Assembly: GCA_012064385.1 (NCBI GenBank)
Contig: QRDG01000405.1
Location: 544,323-608,322, forward strand
Source: Puccinellia tenuiflora
Taxonomy: Eukaryota; Streptophyta; Magnoliopsida; Poales; Poaceae
Direction: 5' to 3'
DNA: 64,000 bases
Below, piece after piece: positions 24,493-36,600 of this stretch (its first letter is position 1; every line of letters starts with the position of its first letter). The translations under genes were made by a program, and so were the position numbers. A model generated the notes under the pieces. The model was not told where the DNA came from and did not search any database. It saw only the letters and a list, made by a program, of their open reading frames with translations.

Positions 24493-24545
24493 TACCCGAC
24501 AGCCTCCGTGCCGTCTTCAGGTAAATCCTTCCGGAGTCGTCCTTG

Positions 24546-25968
24546 TCACCCCCAGGTTACTGTGATGTCACCGTCAGAGGCTGACACTTTGTTGTCGATG
24601 CAGATCATGGGGCGGAGGACCGTGCCAGGGGCGAGGGTGACGTAGAGCCCCCAGCGGCCCGCCCAGAACGTTTCGCTGAGAGAGGTCAGGCTTCCGGCGG
24701 CGCCTCGGCATCGAGTCCCGCGAGTCCCCACCCTGGCCTGCGAGCGGCAGACCCGAAGCCAGGGTTCTCGAGGACGTTCTCCGATGTCGGGAAGTTCTTG
24801 GCCTTCGCGAAGGCCGAGGTTGGGGGCAGGCGCCCTCTTACTCACTCTGAGAGGCGGAAGTGCGTGCCCGAGAGGCGCGGGTGGCGGCGGACGAGGAGAT
24901 GCTCAATGCTCGCGAGCTCAGGCTGTCCTGTCAGCAGGAAGAGCTGCAGCAGCATCTCCGCATGCTTGAAGCTCAGGAGAAGGCCTACCTCGAGGCGGAG
25001 GAGATGTTCTAGCTTAGGGCGGCCCTCGACGAGGAACGCCTGGAGCAAGGGATGTCGAACATGGTAGGGTGGACTCGTCATGAGGTGAAGGCGGAGACAG
25101 CAGATACCATCTGCGTGAAGGACGAGACCATCGCATCGAGAGACCGAGTGCGGTGATGAGGTGAAGCGCCGGGGACAAGTCTGATAGGACTTCCAGAGGG
25201 CTCGAGACAAGAGGAACGAGCATGCGGCGAAGATTGCATCTTTGACAGCCATTGTCGACGCGCAGAAGATAGCCCTTGCTGAGGCCGACGAGTTCAAGAA
25301 GAACGCGAGCGCTCATCGTGCCACGCTGGAAGAGAAGATCCAGGATCTGAAGGGTGCGGTGAAGTTTCGGGATGAAGCCACCGAATGCATGAACATCGTG
25401 TGGCGGGCCGAAGCCAAGAAACTCACCGAAAATCGGGCGGCCATGGAATCGAGCAAGTTGCAGGCACAAATCACCTGGGACCGGCACGAGGAACTGTCCA
25501 ACCAGCTTAAGGCGGTGCAGGGCGACCTGGCGAAGGCCAAGGAGGCACACACCAAAGAGGAGAGAGATTTCCGTCACCACCGGCGGAGCAACGACGAGCT
25601 CTTGCTCAAAATGCACGCCAAGTCTTCTAGGATCTCGGAGGCGCTGGCTGAACTGAAGATGAAAGGCTTACCCGTCCTTTCGCGAAACCAATCCTATTCC
25701 CTCTGGCATTACCCTTCATTCTTGGAGCTCGTGCCTTCACTTGTTGGCGGCATCAAGGAGAGTGTGAGCAAGGCCACCCTCCAGGCGGGGAGGGTTGCCG
25801 CCCCGTAGCTGGCCACCCAGTTCATTGCGGCCCTCCGTAAGCGGCGTCTGCAGCTTCCCTCGCTGCCCGATCTGGAGGGTCTTACCCCTGAGATGTTGTC
25901 CGATCCCGAGGTAACCCGCCAGGTAAACGAGATCATGGAGTGTCTCTCCCGCGAGGACGACAAGTGAT
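24546..25968 (+). pseudogene. Element B extra ORF, coiled-coil part
   Basis: The + strand encodes long heptad-like stretches rich in Glu, Lys, Ala and Leu. They include LSCQQEELQQHLRMLEAQEK near 24925 and AHRATLEEKIQDLKGAVKF within 25242-25808, and the frame reaches a final stop at 25966-25968. TAG at 25010-25012 (MF then LRAALDEE) and 25806-25808 (RVAAP then LATQF) interrupt it, and at least one frameshift separates the two halves. Element C's intact version places this as the C-terminal coiled coil of the grass 'putative gypsy type transposon' protein. Its function is unknown. Confidence 0.6.
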
Positions 25969-26864
25969 CCTAAAAACAAGTGGGACAATACCAGGGATTG
26001 TGAACAGCATTTTTGGAGATGTGCCACCAAATAAGACTTGTAAACTTGTACATTTCGAATATAAATAAACTTTTTCCAAGTTTTATCAGTTTTATTGCAT
26101 TCGTGGAGACTTAACGCTCTCCGGAAGGGTTAGTGGGCGTGAGCGCTAACCAGCCGTTGGCAATCAGATGGATCGGAACTACCGACACAGGGCGCATCCC
26201 CCCAAGAATCCACCATTTTTTGACCGCACGGACCTCAGCCCACGACTCCACTGCCCGAGGGAAACTGACAGTTTTGTCGCGGAGGCGCCACCCCAAAACA
26301 ACGCCCGCTTTCGTCTTAGCCAAAATGCATAAAACAGATGCAACAGGGGAAAAGCCCGTGCAAGCACGTTTATACTTAGCTCAGTGTCGACCTCCTATGA
26401 CTATTTCAGCAATTGTTCCGTCGCGCTGCCGCCATGGCGGGTCTTCTATGCCATTTTTAAGACATAAATCTACCCTGCCTACGGTTACCCGCAGGGTCAG
26501 GGACCCATGCTGAAATAGCCACCTGCCCAGCCAGCCTCCACAGGCATAAGACCTTACTGGCTGGGGCCCATTGGACCCGGTCCGGGTACCCTTGTGTTCC
26601 CGACGCCGCTTGAAGGCACGTCCATCTTGCTGACACCCAGATGCTTGTTTCCGACGCCGCTTGAAGGCACGTCCGCCTTGCTGACACCCTCATGGTGCCG
26701 GTCCGGAGACCTTCCTTGGCTCTTTATCCTTGACGCCTGGAGGCTATCCACTTAGCGATCCAGTACTTTTGGGGAGGTCGACTTGGTCCCGGGTGTATTG
26801 TCACGATGTGACCCGGCAGATCCCATTCTTCTCCGGGGAGATCATCATAGAAGAAAGCTTGGTT
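25969..26864. other. Non-coding spacer of element B
   Basis: This lies between the convergent extra ORF (+) and gag (-). It begins with a 3' UTR-like stretch with AATAAA near 26064. It contains a direct duplication at 26597-26689 and no recognisable polymerase. The corresponding stretch of element C (44798-45798) is also non-coding. Confidence 0.5.
26597..26689. repeat. Two-copy direct repeat, period 51
   Basis: A 42-base unit starting with a TTCCCGACGCCGCTTG-like stretch at 26597 recurs at 26648 with a few substitutions. Confidence 0.85.
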
Positions 26865-27870
26865 CTAGCTGATGGCGGTCATTCTCTGGCTTTCTTCTGT
26901 TCTTCGCGTTACTGGTGGTGAGCAGGGTTCGTCAAAGTTGTCGGTTTGAGTGGAAGCGTTGGCGAAAGTTCTCAGATATTTCTTTTTCTTGGCTTTCTTC
27001 GGTCTCGGGTTGAGAGGGCAATCCCTACTTAGGTGACCGAGTTCCCCGTAGATGCAGCACTCCCCGCTTCTCGGACGTTTGTTGAGCTCTCGGCAGTCAT
27101 CAACATTGTGTCTATCAGATTGATGATACGAACACCAGGGTCCTGGCTGACCATATTCGCCCAAAGGGATCTAGATCTCTTGTGGCACATAGACTTGGGG
27201 ATCTCCATCGGGAAGCTTGCTCTTCTCACTTGGGCTCAAACTCTCCTCCTTCTAGAGGAGTGCCGCGGGTGGTGTTTCCAAGCAGAGTTCCTCCTTCGCT
27301 CCGCGCGTCCGCCAGGAAAGAAGTACAACGATTCTTGTAGCACTTCCTTGAGGCTTCTTTTTGCTGGCAGCCGGGCTAACGTGCACTGCTGGGGGGACGA
27401 ACTGAATCCCGCGAGCTTGATCCTTGACAGAGGGTGTCGTCGAGGATTCTTCGGGGTTGTAACCGAGTCCCGGGTACCGCAGACACTCCACATCGGACTT
27501 GGCCTTTTTCTTCCGCACCATCCTTGGCGCAGAACTTGGCGGCACGGCCGAAGTAGATCTTGTCAGAGAACTCAATGACGCGGTCGACACAGACCTTGTC
27601 GAAGAACCTGAGTCCGACGTGGACCTTGTCGATGAACCTGGCGAAGAGGCCGACGCGGACCTTGTCGATGAACCTGGCGACGAGGCCGATCCAGACCTTG
27701 TCGATGAACCTGGCGACGAGGCCGAGGCGGACCTTGTCGATGAACCTAGCGACGAGACCGATGCGGACCTTGTCGATGAACCTGGCGACGAGGCCAACAC
27801 GGACTTTGCCGGTCAAGATCTCGACGATGATCTTGACGTTGATGAGGATGAATCCAGCACTTGCGCCCCA
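26865..27870 (-). pseudogene. Element B gag fragment
   Basis: Downstream of the primer-binding site, the - strand first encodes a 12-residue repeat (VARFIDKVRIGL-like) from the minisatellite at 27622-27801. Further on is a pair of zinc-binding motifs like those of element A: CSYHQSDRHNVDDC and CCIYGELGHLSRDC (about 27000-27130), followed by a Lys-rich tail. The pieces are in different frames and the central gag domain is not evident, so this is a decayed or minimal gag. Confidence 0.6.
27622..27801. repeat. 36-bp minisatellite, five units
   Basis: Five 36-bp units starting GACCTTGTCGATGAACCT lie at 27622, 27658, 27694, 27730 and 27766, with a partial unit on each side. Being a multiple of three, the array keeps the reading frame on both strands. 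It lies in the gag leader, about 85 bp from the primer-binding site. Confidence 0.9.
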
Positions 27871-27886
27871 TACCTGGCGCGCCAGA

Positions 27887-28830
27887 TGTCGTGTCTTGTA
27901 TCACGGACACCGGGAGTAAAGGATACCCCCTTTTTAGGTTCGGCACGGGGCACGAAGGAGGCTGGGAGACGCCTACTTCCGAGAGAACCTCGTCGAGACC
28001 TCCGATCTATGTACTAGCAAGCAACACAGAGACACAGGGAGTTTACCCAGGTTCAGGCCACCCGGAGGCTAAAAGCCCTACTCCTGCATGTGTGGATTGA
28101 CTGGTTCATCATGGTGTGGCTTACAGAGGTGGTTGCAGGTGAGAACCCGAGAAGATGAGCAGATCCTTTCCTGGAGGAGATCACCTCTTGCTCATGCTAC
28201 TCTCTTCTGGTGCGCTACCTATCCTAGCCTCCGACTCTTTGGAATTCCGTCTCTTCCCTCAGGTGCCTCGGTCCTCCTTTTATAGGCTAAGGGGATCCCA
28301 CAAGGGCACCTTTGGGGGCAGAGGGGTTTTAGGTTGGAAAACCCCCGCGGGTTCTTCTTATGGGGCAACGTGGCCTCTTCTCATCCAAGTATTCTTCTGA
28401 GGGGGGTTAGGTGCGGTCGCCCACCTTTTACAGGGCGGGCGGACAAAGGCTGACACCTTTACCGACCGTGTCGCCGTGCGGCGCCTCCATCTTCTTTGCG
28501 CCCAAGTCTTCTCGGAGCTTCCAGCAGGAGCTGGCAAGCTTATTCTCTTCGCTTGTACGGAGGCTGGATCCTGAGGGTGAACCTGGCCTCCTGCCGAGCG
28601 TCTGGGTCCCTGGGACCTCCGCGTCGTCTGCCGGGTTGAGGGTGACCCTGGAAGGCCACCCGGCCCTTTGTCGTGGTTGTCGATGCCGTCCTTGCCTGGT
28701 TGCCATGGGGCAGATGGGGGGCCCATCTGCCAGTGTCGAACCCTTACCTTGTTCGCCTTCTTGGTGGGCCCACTGGTAGTGGACACACTTTGACCGCATC
28801 AGGGGAACCCCGTGTTCCACTTTTGCGACA
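27887..28830 (-). repeat. Element B 5' LTR
   Basis: This 944-bp LTR is bounded by TGTCG and CGACA. On its own strand it starts TGTCGCAAAAGTGGAACAC, resembling the start of element C's LTR (TGTCGGCACAGTGGAAACC). It ends AAGACACGACA two bases before TGGCGCGCCAGG. A TATA box (TATAAAAGG, - strand, 28276-28284) is well placed for a promoter. Confidence 0.8.
28276..28284 (-). promoter_or_regulatory. TATA box of element B LTR
   Basis: TATAAAAGG on the - strand, in the same context (CCTATAAAAGGAG) as the box in element C's LTR at 48639-48647. Confidence 0.7.
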
Positions 28831-29450
28831 AAAACCAATAAAAGGCGTATCTCCAATTTAATGATGAAGCAATCACAAATATTACTCAAACTTAAGTAAT
28901 AACTTTGAATCAAACATTTCAAGACTTAAAAAAATTTAATGACATAAAACAATAAGGGAGCACGACTAGCTTAAATGCGCCGTCCCGTGCGGAAGCAAGA
29001 GGTCGCGGCGCGCGTGAGAGCCGCTCCGAGCCTACCATGTGCCGTAGATCACGCGAGCAATGCGAACCGGCTTATCCTCGCGATCGTAGAGCCAGCTAGC
29101 CAGCTGGAATGGATCCAGCTGTCTGCTTGCCTGGTTAGCTTAGTACGCAGTTTGGAAAAGAAAAGAAAAAGAAAAATCTTTAATAAAAAACATGAAGGGG
29201 GTGCATAGGTCATTGTCCCTAATATTTCGTTGATGCTTATATCGTAGCGTGTGCTGCGGGTTGCACCCAATTTAAAAGGCAGTGTGTCGGTGCACCAGTG
29301 CAACACATGCGATCAGGGCAGGACATCCGAAGGCAGTGTATCAGTCCACCGGAAGGCAATGCAATATATACGCTGAGGGCAGGACATCGGAAGGTAATGC
29401 ATTGGGAAATCGAAGGCAGTGCATTGGGTAATCAAAACTGGGAGAATAAT
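28831..29450. other. Unassigned spacer between elements B and I
   Basis: These 620 bases have no coding potential and no LTR features. The first 140 are A/T-rich. The last 140 contain a degenerate repeat with a 61-base period (GGGCAGGACATC at about 29315 and 29376) and several GGAAGGCAATGCA-like words. It is the only substantial stretch not assigned to an element. Confidence 0.5.
29311..29432. repeat. Degenerate two-copy repeat, period 61
   Basis: Copies begin at 29311 and 29372, sharing GGGCAGGACATC and GGAAGG-ATGCA words. Shorter relatives of these words occur just upstream near 29275. Confidence 0.6.
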
Positions 29451-30566
29451 TGTCGACACCCCACCCCCGGGGGTGTCGGGATCGGCAATAGTGTGGGCCA
29501 CCATGAGGCAAATCTGTGGTCCCGGGCGCTCCGCGAACAAGTAACAAGAAGAGAGCACCGCCCGGGGGGCTTCGCCCGGGAAGAGAAGCAGTCATCACAA
29601 TGACACATGGCACGATATGCCTGCGGCCTGCCAGTCCGTCCGGCAAGCTGGTCGGCGGGGCAAGGGCTGGACAAGACGTATCGCCTACCCAGTACAGAGG
29701 AACGCCGCGACGCGTGGAGAACAAGAAGACGATCTGTCATCCGGACACCTCCTGGCGGTGACACCCGTCCCCTGAGATGGCGACGCCTCCGCGAGGTGGC
29801 ATCCATGCAAATGCTGGAGCTCGCAAAGAACTCCTTTGGTACAAAGGGAGATCGAGTCACTCAGATAAGGAAAGGTTGGACCATAGTCAGCCACGGAGAC
29901 GAAAGGAGACAAGAACAGTAGAACCCGGGAAGGAGAGCCAACCGTGGGAGAGAAACAGAGAGAGAAAGTGAGATTTCACCACTTTTACTCAGTTTCAACC
30001 ACAAAATCAATACCAGATCAGACATGCAGGACGTTGGGTTTCATCTCCGGATGGCCTGAACCTGGGTAAAAACCAAGTGTGCTTTCCGCCATGTGGTATC
30101 GACACACACCTCGTCTGTAGGTGAACTCCTCACGCCCTCCTCCAAACAATCGACAGGGGAGCGCACCGTACTCTCCGGTGCCCGCGTTTCGACACGTGAC
30201 ATCTGCCGCGCCAGGTAGGGGGCACGCGAGTTCATCCACGAGTCTTCATCAATAATCATGCCATGGCGACGCCTGTGGATGGGAGATCTTTTGTCAAGGA
30301 GCCTTCCAGCGCGTCGCCCGCCATCCAAGATCGCAGCCACGCCGAAGCCCTGGTGATGATCAAGGTGTTGATCGACTTCTCGCCGGAATTGGGTACCCCT
30401 GCGTCGGCGGCATGGAAGGAGCGCATCGCGACTGTGTTACGTCTGGTTCGGCGTGAGGAGCCTGCACACCTCCACGTGCGAACAAGGGATACCCTCTGGC
30501 TCCAACGTCGCGCCGGCTGTGCAAGTCCTCAAGGTCGCGGCGACCACGACGGAGTTCCTGCGAGAC
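29451..30566 (+). mobile_element. Element I: 5' end of a Tat-type Gypsy
   Basis: The LTR is at 29451-30201. It begins TGTCGACACC and ends CGTGACA, followed by TC and a primer-binding site (TGCCGCGCCAGGTAGGGGGC) like those of A, B and C with one altered base. About 360 bases of internal sequence follow, with a gag-like start (MATPVDGRSF at 30263). The element is then cut off where element E begins. No 3' portion was recognised elsewhere in the window. Confidence 0.65.
29454..29478. other. Perfect hairpin at the start of element I's LTR
   Basis: CGACACCCC and GGGGTGTCG form a 9-bp stem around a short C/G loop, three bases inside the LTR. Confidence 0.7.
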
Positions 30567-31415
30567 TGTCACATCCCGAATTTTGGCCCTATAAAAATTT
30601 TCTTTGACAAAACCAAAATTTGGATTTGGATTTGGACCTTCTGATCTTGGCACCTCTATTTTATTCTACATTTCCAAAACCCCCCAAGATTCCCCAAAAA
30701 TTCCAGAGCGATCCCCAGCTAGAGTAGAACCTATTTATGCAAAATATTGGGTGACTTGTTAGGAAAGGATTTGACTTTTCCCCTGACTTATTTTCTGCCG
30801 AAAACCCCAAAACCCTAGCTTTCCAAAGGAAGTAGGTCAAAACCGTCTTAAAAAATTCTCCAAAAATTCAGGAAGGACCCCTACCCAATACATAACCCAA
30901 ATATGCAAAAATATTGAACACCTTCTTAGGAGAATGTTGGATTTTTCCCTACCTTGTTTTCTGCCTAAAACCCTGGTCATTTTTGAAACCCGACTGAACC
31001 TTTTCCAAAAATTGCAAAAATCTCAGGGTAGGTGCTCCTAACAAACATCTAGCCCTGGTAATTTTCCTGGCCATTTACCATTAAATTTTAATGTCCAAAA
31101 CCCCTTTTCCCTTTTCAGCCACTAGTGTTTGATGAAATTTGCTCTTCACCCAAGTTTCAAATCAGCAAAACTTCATAACTACAAAGTGGTAGGATTTGGA
31201 ATTTGGCACCAGATGACACGGGCAGTTTTTTCTTTTGGACCCTAGGATGAGGAAATCATCATGATGCCGATTTCGGCATGGCCAGAACGCGGGCATGGAC
31301 GTGCCCGGCGGCGCTGCCAGTTCTTGCTCGTCGCCGGGGACCTTTCAGCCGCTTCCCCTCGTGTCCTCTAGCACCCACACCTCCTGCACGACCACCACGG
31401 CACCTCCCCGCTCCC

Positions 31416-31420
31416 CATCC
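31416..31420. repeat. Target-site duplication of element H (left)
   Basis: CATCC, repeated exactly at 37671-37675. Confidence 0.9.
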
Positions 31421-31698
31421 TGATGTAGCCCAACCCACGTCCATCACAAGGACAAACCATCCAACACATGCCAAGTCACCATGGGCGTCAAAGGTGAACT
31501 CTTTCCTCTTCGAGATCTCATTTCCTACCCTTTGGAATGGTATGCTACTTGAGCATCCGCCCCTTTGCATTGCTAGGTTTGACACGATGGATAAGAAGCC
31601 GATGGGAGGTGCCGAGGAAGCCCAAGAGTTGATTTCATCCAAGGCATACGCGTGGATGAGGAGGAAGAAGCGTCAAGGAAAAAGCACAATGCAGGAGC

Positions 31699-31858
31699 CA
31701 GCCGGCCCCCAGGCCGGCCTAGGCCGGCTCCTAGGCCGGGCCCCCTCCAGACGACGCCGGCCTCCAGGCCGGCCTAGGCCGGCTCCCAGGCCGGGCGCCC
31801 TACAGACGACGCCGGCCTCCAGGCCGGCCCAGGCCGGCCCCCAGGCCGGACCCCCACC
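31699..31858. repeat. GGCCGG-rich tandem array, three units (5' LTR of H)
   Basis: Units of about 50-55 bp contain CCGGCCTCCAGGCCGGCC and GACGACG linkers. The equivalent array in the 3' LTR (36969-37232) has five units. Two more, diverged, units lie in the H leader at 32590-32700. Confidence 0.85.
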
Positions 31859-31871
31859 GTTTTGTACTAGA

Positions 31872-31880
31872 CTATAAATA
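31872..31880 (+). promoter_or_regulatory. TATA box of element H 5' LTR
   Basis: TATAAATAG lies directly after the GC array; an identical box is in the 3' LTR at about 37250-37260. Confidence 0.75.
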
Positions 31881-32294
31881 GCTCTCCCCCTTTTCCATTT
31901 GAGGTAGAGAAGAATGAACTAGAGTTGAGCGTTGCTCCTTCCGTGATGGGTTCCTCCGAGGAGGATGATGAATCTCTTGTTGTAGCTACTCTTTCACTGA
32001 GGTGTCTCTAGTAGTGCAAACCAATCTTTCCCTTGTGGATTCTATTGGATCGGTGGACCGGCCGGTAAGAGAAATCGGTTTCATTAAGCGTGTTGTTGAC
32101 TTGGGTTTTGGGATCCGGAGGCTGCTCCGTTGGGGGTTTGCTGCCAGGTGATTCTCCCTCGCAGGCTTCGCGAGTTATCCCCCATGAATTTGCCCTTTTC
32201 CCCTCGTGTTCTTCGTTTCCACCTCCGGGTTCTTCGTGTTCATCCTCTTTTCCCCCTCAAATCCGTGAAGATCGGGCCAACCCCCTACATCATA

Positions 32295-32306
32295 TGGTAT
32301 CAGAGC
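32295..32306 (+). promoter_or_regulatory. Primer-binding site of element H (tRNA-iMet)
   Basis: TGGTATCAGAGC starts two bases after the LTR end. Confidence 0.9.
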
Positions 32307-33662
32307 AAGGGTTGCCACCGATTTACCTTTGTTTCCACCCCCAAATCCACAAAATTTTTCTTTGATTTTGCTAATTTCGAAAATTTCCCCCAAAAATAGC
32401 CCCAAATTGCTTTTGGATCGATCTGAGATTCTTGTGAGTTTTGGTAGGTTTTGATCCGTGGATCCATTGCTATACTTGTTGATCTACCTCCCTTTGCGTT
32501 CCCATGGCCAAATTCCTTTGATTTCCCCTCCGATTTGGTGTTTTTCGGGCCGTTTTTCCGCCGAAATCGCACTTTTTCGCGTCACGGAAAGGTAGCCCGG
32601 CCGGCCTCCAGCCCGGCCTAGGCTGGCCTCTAGGCCGGACCCCCGGCAGAAGCCGCCGGCCTCCAGCCCGGCCCAGGCCGGCCCCCAGGCCGACCTCCCT
32701 ACAGAAATTTTGTTTTGGCCATAACTTTTCACTCCGGACTCCGTTTTTGGTGATTTTCGTCTCTAATCAAAGCTACCGACAAGCTCTACATCACCAACGC
32801 GGTTGATCCATCATCTAGTGCCACCATATTTCGTGATCAAGGAAGAGGCATTCCACTCCACGGGTGAAGATCGTCGACGAAAGGTATAACATTCCCAAAT
32901 CTTCTCCAACCTTGCATCACTTGTTAGCCAAGCCATTTGTGCCTATCTTACCTATTGAGACTGGCTCATCTATGATTGCTTGGGCTTTGCACACTTGATA
33001 CCTCATAGTGTTCCGAGCAAACCTAGTATGCGCTAGTTGATATAGTTCTTGTTGGCAAGCAAAGTGAGAGGCAAAAAGAGAAAAAGAGAGTTAGAGTCCA
33101 AAAGAGAATAGAAAAAGAATCAAAAATAGAAAAGAAAAAAAGAAAGAGCCTCAATGCCATATCTCTTGTAGGTCGCGCAGGCTCGATGAAAAATTCATAG
33201 GTGTGGTATCTTTGTGCAAATCTTGTAGCCCACCAATAAATTGCAATCGAGTTGGTTTCTCTTGTACTTGTGCACCTTGAGCTTTAGTATTCGCTAGGTC
33301 CATCACTAGCTCATTTTTGGTTGCACAAGTCCCACTTACCAAAGCGTGTGTTTCTATGTGCTTCACTCCTATCTTTTGAGATCGACTTGTATTTGCTTTG
33401 TGGTCATCGTGGTTCTCTACTTGCCCTTACAATATCTTGGTTTCCGGTTGTTCCATTTGCTTTCCACAATTCATACCTATCCACTCATAAGCCGTGTGTG
33501 TTTTGGAGTTGCGTTTGGATCTTTGAAATTCAAGTCACCCGCATTCTTGTGTATCGGTTTCTCTTGGCATGGTCCACTAGTTCCAATACTATCTACTAGG
33601 TGAGGTTGGTTTCTTAGTTCCTTTCACCTCCACATATATATACACTTGTCTTGTGATTGACC
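32307..33662 (+). other. Element H leader, non-coding
   Basis: There is no long frame. It contains two diverged GGCCGG-rich units (32590-32700) and a purine-rich run at 33063-33150. A pyrimidine-rich stretch precedes the ORF. Its length suggests packaging or regulatory signals rather than a second gene. Confidence 0.5.
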
Positions 33663-36600
33663 ATGTCTAGTGAGAGCGGAGCATCCTATGGAGGCCATGA
33701 TGATGAGAACATGATGAGCGACAACGACTTCGGCGCGCCAAGCATGGATGACATCATGAGCGACAACGACTACGGCGCCCCAAGCATGAATGACATGGTG
33801 GACCACGACATCGACGTCACCTCCACGAGCATGGACTACATGGCGGAGCACCACCACTACCACGACTATGATGCCGCAACCGCCCGCGACATGGAGACCT
33901 ACAATGACTTCGAGCCCACAAGCGTCAACTCCATGGTGGACCACTACTTCGACTACAACTCCAATGAGGTGGTGGAACCCTACATCGACTACGGCTCCTC
34001 AAGGCACGTCAAGGATCTTCCACGAGGCTCTACACACCTTGTTGATGACGACTCCGACGATGAGTACCCACCTCGGCGCTCCTCAAGGCCAAGAACTCAA
34101 GAGCGCCACCGCCGTCAAGCACCTACTTCAAGCTCAAGGAGACGGAGCTCAAGGCATCTTCGCCTAGAGGACAAGGAGACACGCCCTCCTCCTCGACGTC
34201 AAGCTACCTCACCCTCAAGACGGCGGCCAACGCAAAGTGCCTATGCACATGAGTCTTCGTCACGGAACACCAAGGATCTTCATCGGCGTACATCTACTCA
34301 TGATCATCATCGACGTCACTATGAGGACTCAACCTACTCAAGGCCACGCCATCACACATCTACATCAACTTCCAAGATGGCGGCAAGTATACATCATAAG
34401 GAGTCTCCTCCGCGTGCCACAACCAAAAGGGCGTCCAAGCATAGATCAAGCTACACGAAGAAATGGGACGAACTCATGGCCGACCTCGCCAAGTTGAAGA
34501 ACGAGCGCGACACCGACAATGCCAACTTCGCGATCGAGCAAGCCAAGCTCAAGGCCAACGCCGATTGCGACAAGCTCATGGCCGACCTCAAGACCATCCG
34601 CGAGGAGTTCATTGTCGGGTTATCCAAGTTCTTCACGCCCTCACATGACTCTTCACCGAGCTTATCGTCGACGCCACTACAGGTTGGTGACCAAGAAGAT
34701 GGCGAGAAGACGGTCGAGCATGGGATTTTCCCTTCGACCAAGGAGGCGAGCATGGAGGATGCTTCCACTATGAATGTCGAGTCAAGTGGAGATGCGGAGC
34801 ATGGGATGTTCCCTTCGGCAAAGGAGTCGAGTGATGATGCCCACCCTACGGCATTCACCTTTGGAGGCGAAAAGGTTGAGGAGGTTGAGCATGGGAGTTT
34901 CCCTTCAACCAAGGTGGCGATTGGAGTTGAGCATACCGAGCCTATCCCTATGTGCTTGAATGATGAGATGGTACCAATCCCATGTGAGAATGAGAGCCAC
35001 CTAGCCCACTTGAGTGAGAGTGCAAGTGAGTTGAGTGCCTACACCATATGCGATATTGAGTGCTTACATTTTGAGGGAATGAGGGATACACCACTTGAGT
35101 TGGGAGAGGTAGTTGATAGGTCAAGTGAGGACATTTTGATTTCTAACAACTTACCCTCTACCTCTAGTGTGTTCTCTCATGTTCTACTAGGTTCCATGGA
35201 TGATGAGACGCCAAGCTTCGCCATGATGGTGCCTCTTATGGAGAAGATGTACATGGAGGATGAAGACGATGCCACCCCATGCTTACATGAAGATGTACAA
35301 GTCGGCTACATGGACGCCGCTACCTCTACCACAACACCTACTTCTCTTGAGCGGGACTACAAAGGTACGCATATGGGTGTTGATGATGCCCTGATCCCAC
35401 TAGTGGACATGATGACTTGTGATTGCTTGCATGATGTGGATGTTTCTTTCGATGTCACCTATGATTCTTGCATATTCCCATGTGATACCTTGTTCCAAAC
35501 CAATGTTGATCATGTGGAATTTCCTATGTGTGATGATCTTGCCACATGCATGCCTTGCTATGAATCTTTCCAATTTTCTCCCATTGTTGCATGCAATATG
35601 TCGAACAATTTCTCTTTCCTATGTGTTGCTTGCAATGATGATAAAATGCTTGATAATGAGTTTGCCCCCATAGCATTCTCAATTTTTGGAGATGGTTCCT
35701 TTTGCTATGTTGAGAATTTTCCTTCCTTCATTTTGCATGTTGACCATCCGCATACTTCACACTTCCATTTTGAACGTGGTGTGTTTGGTGATGTGCAAAT
35801 GAAGAGACGCATCATGATGGATGATGCATTCATGTACCATGCACACAATTTCTTTTTATGGAATTTCGTATGTAATGGCTCATGCTTCATAATGTCAACT
35901 TCAACTGAACATGAGTTGACAAAAAGAGCTCTTGAGAGCATTTACCATGAGAGTTGTGGCTCCGACCAACCTCTATTTCCTTTTCCATGTTTTGCATCGA
36001 ACAAATTGAACAATTGCTCTTTCCTTTGGTTCGCGTGCAAACATGTGAGTGCTTTGGTTTTCCTTTGTGACATTCATGCTCCCTTGATCTTCCTTGTAGA
36101 TGATTTATGTGTTGCCACAAACTTGATGAGCAATTTCTCTTTCCTTATGTTTGTTGGTCACCATAATGATATTTTTAGCATGTCTTGTCATGAGGCCTCA
36201 GGATGTTATCTTCTTGGTGTTGCAACAAAATTGATGAACACTTGCTCTTCTCTTTGCTTTGTTTGCACCCATGATGGCGATGATAAGAGACTCTCTCACC
36301 TTGTGTGGTTCACAAACATCTCTTTCCGACGCTTTCAATGCAATGAACATCATATGGTTCAAAATGAGATAGCTATCTTAGCCTTCTCAAATTTTATTGG
36401 AGATTTTGTGTTCCCAAATTTTGAGGATGTTTGGACGAGTTGTTTGCACATTGACCTTGCATTTGTATTCCATGCCATATATTTGTGTTGTGCTAATGGT
36501 GTTATGAACAAATTTGGACATGTCATCGATGATGTGCTCGTCTATCATGCACACACATATTTTGCTTGGTCTTTGGTGCGTATAGGTATCAATAGCGGCA

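Larger units (their letters stand above)
6805..24500 (-). mobile_element. L1-type LINE, split by element J
   Basis: The LINE is on the - strand. Its poly(A) tail appears as ten T at 6805-6814, followed by RT C-terminal coding, then element J (8281-20079), then the rest of RT, the endonuclease and an ORF1. Across J the reading FGCQIGG joins LPFTYLGLPLG perfectly once one TAAGC is removed, proving a single split element. Several frameshifts and a stop make it inactive. The 5' end is not sharply visible; 24500 is an estimate just beyond the ORF1 start. I could not identify the LINE's own target duplication. Confidence 0.85.
6641..28830 (-). mobile_element. Element B: Tat-type Gypsy, non-autonomous, interrupted
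   Basis: B is read on the - strand from its 5' LTR (27887-28830) through a gag fragment to an oppositely oriented coiled-coil ORF. It lacks RT, integrase and a 3' LTR, and it abuts element A tail to tail near 6640. The LINE (about 6805 to 24500, itself holding element J) interrupts the extra ORF, leaving its left part at 6641-6804 and its right part from about 24550. Element C has the same plan (gag, then a convergent extra ORF), so this is a family trait rather than a chance junction. Confidence 0.6.
31421..32292 (+). repeat. Element H 5' LTR
   Basis: 872 bp. It has an open reading stretch in its first 270 bases, a GGCCGG-rich tandem array at about 31699-31858 (three units) and a TATA box CTATAAATAG at 31872-31880. 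Confidence 0.92.

Noticed and set aside
31278..31877. A possible 199-residue host gene before element H
   Set aside because: Most of it lies inside the H 5' LTR and repeats the C-terminal part of the H ORF. The first part is element E LTR.
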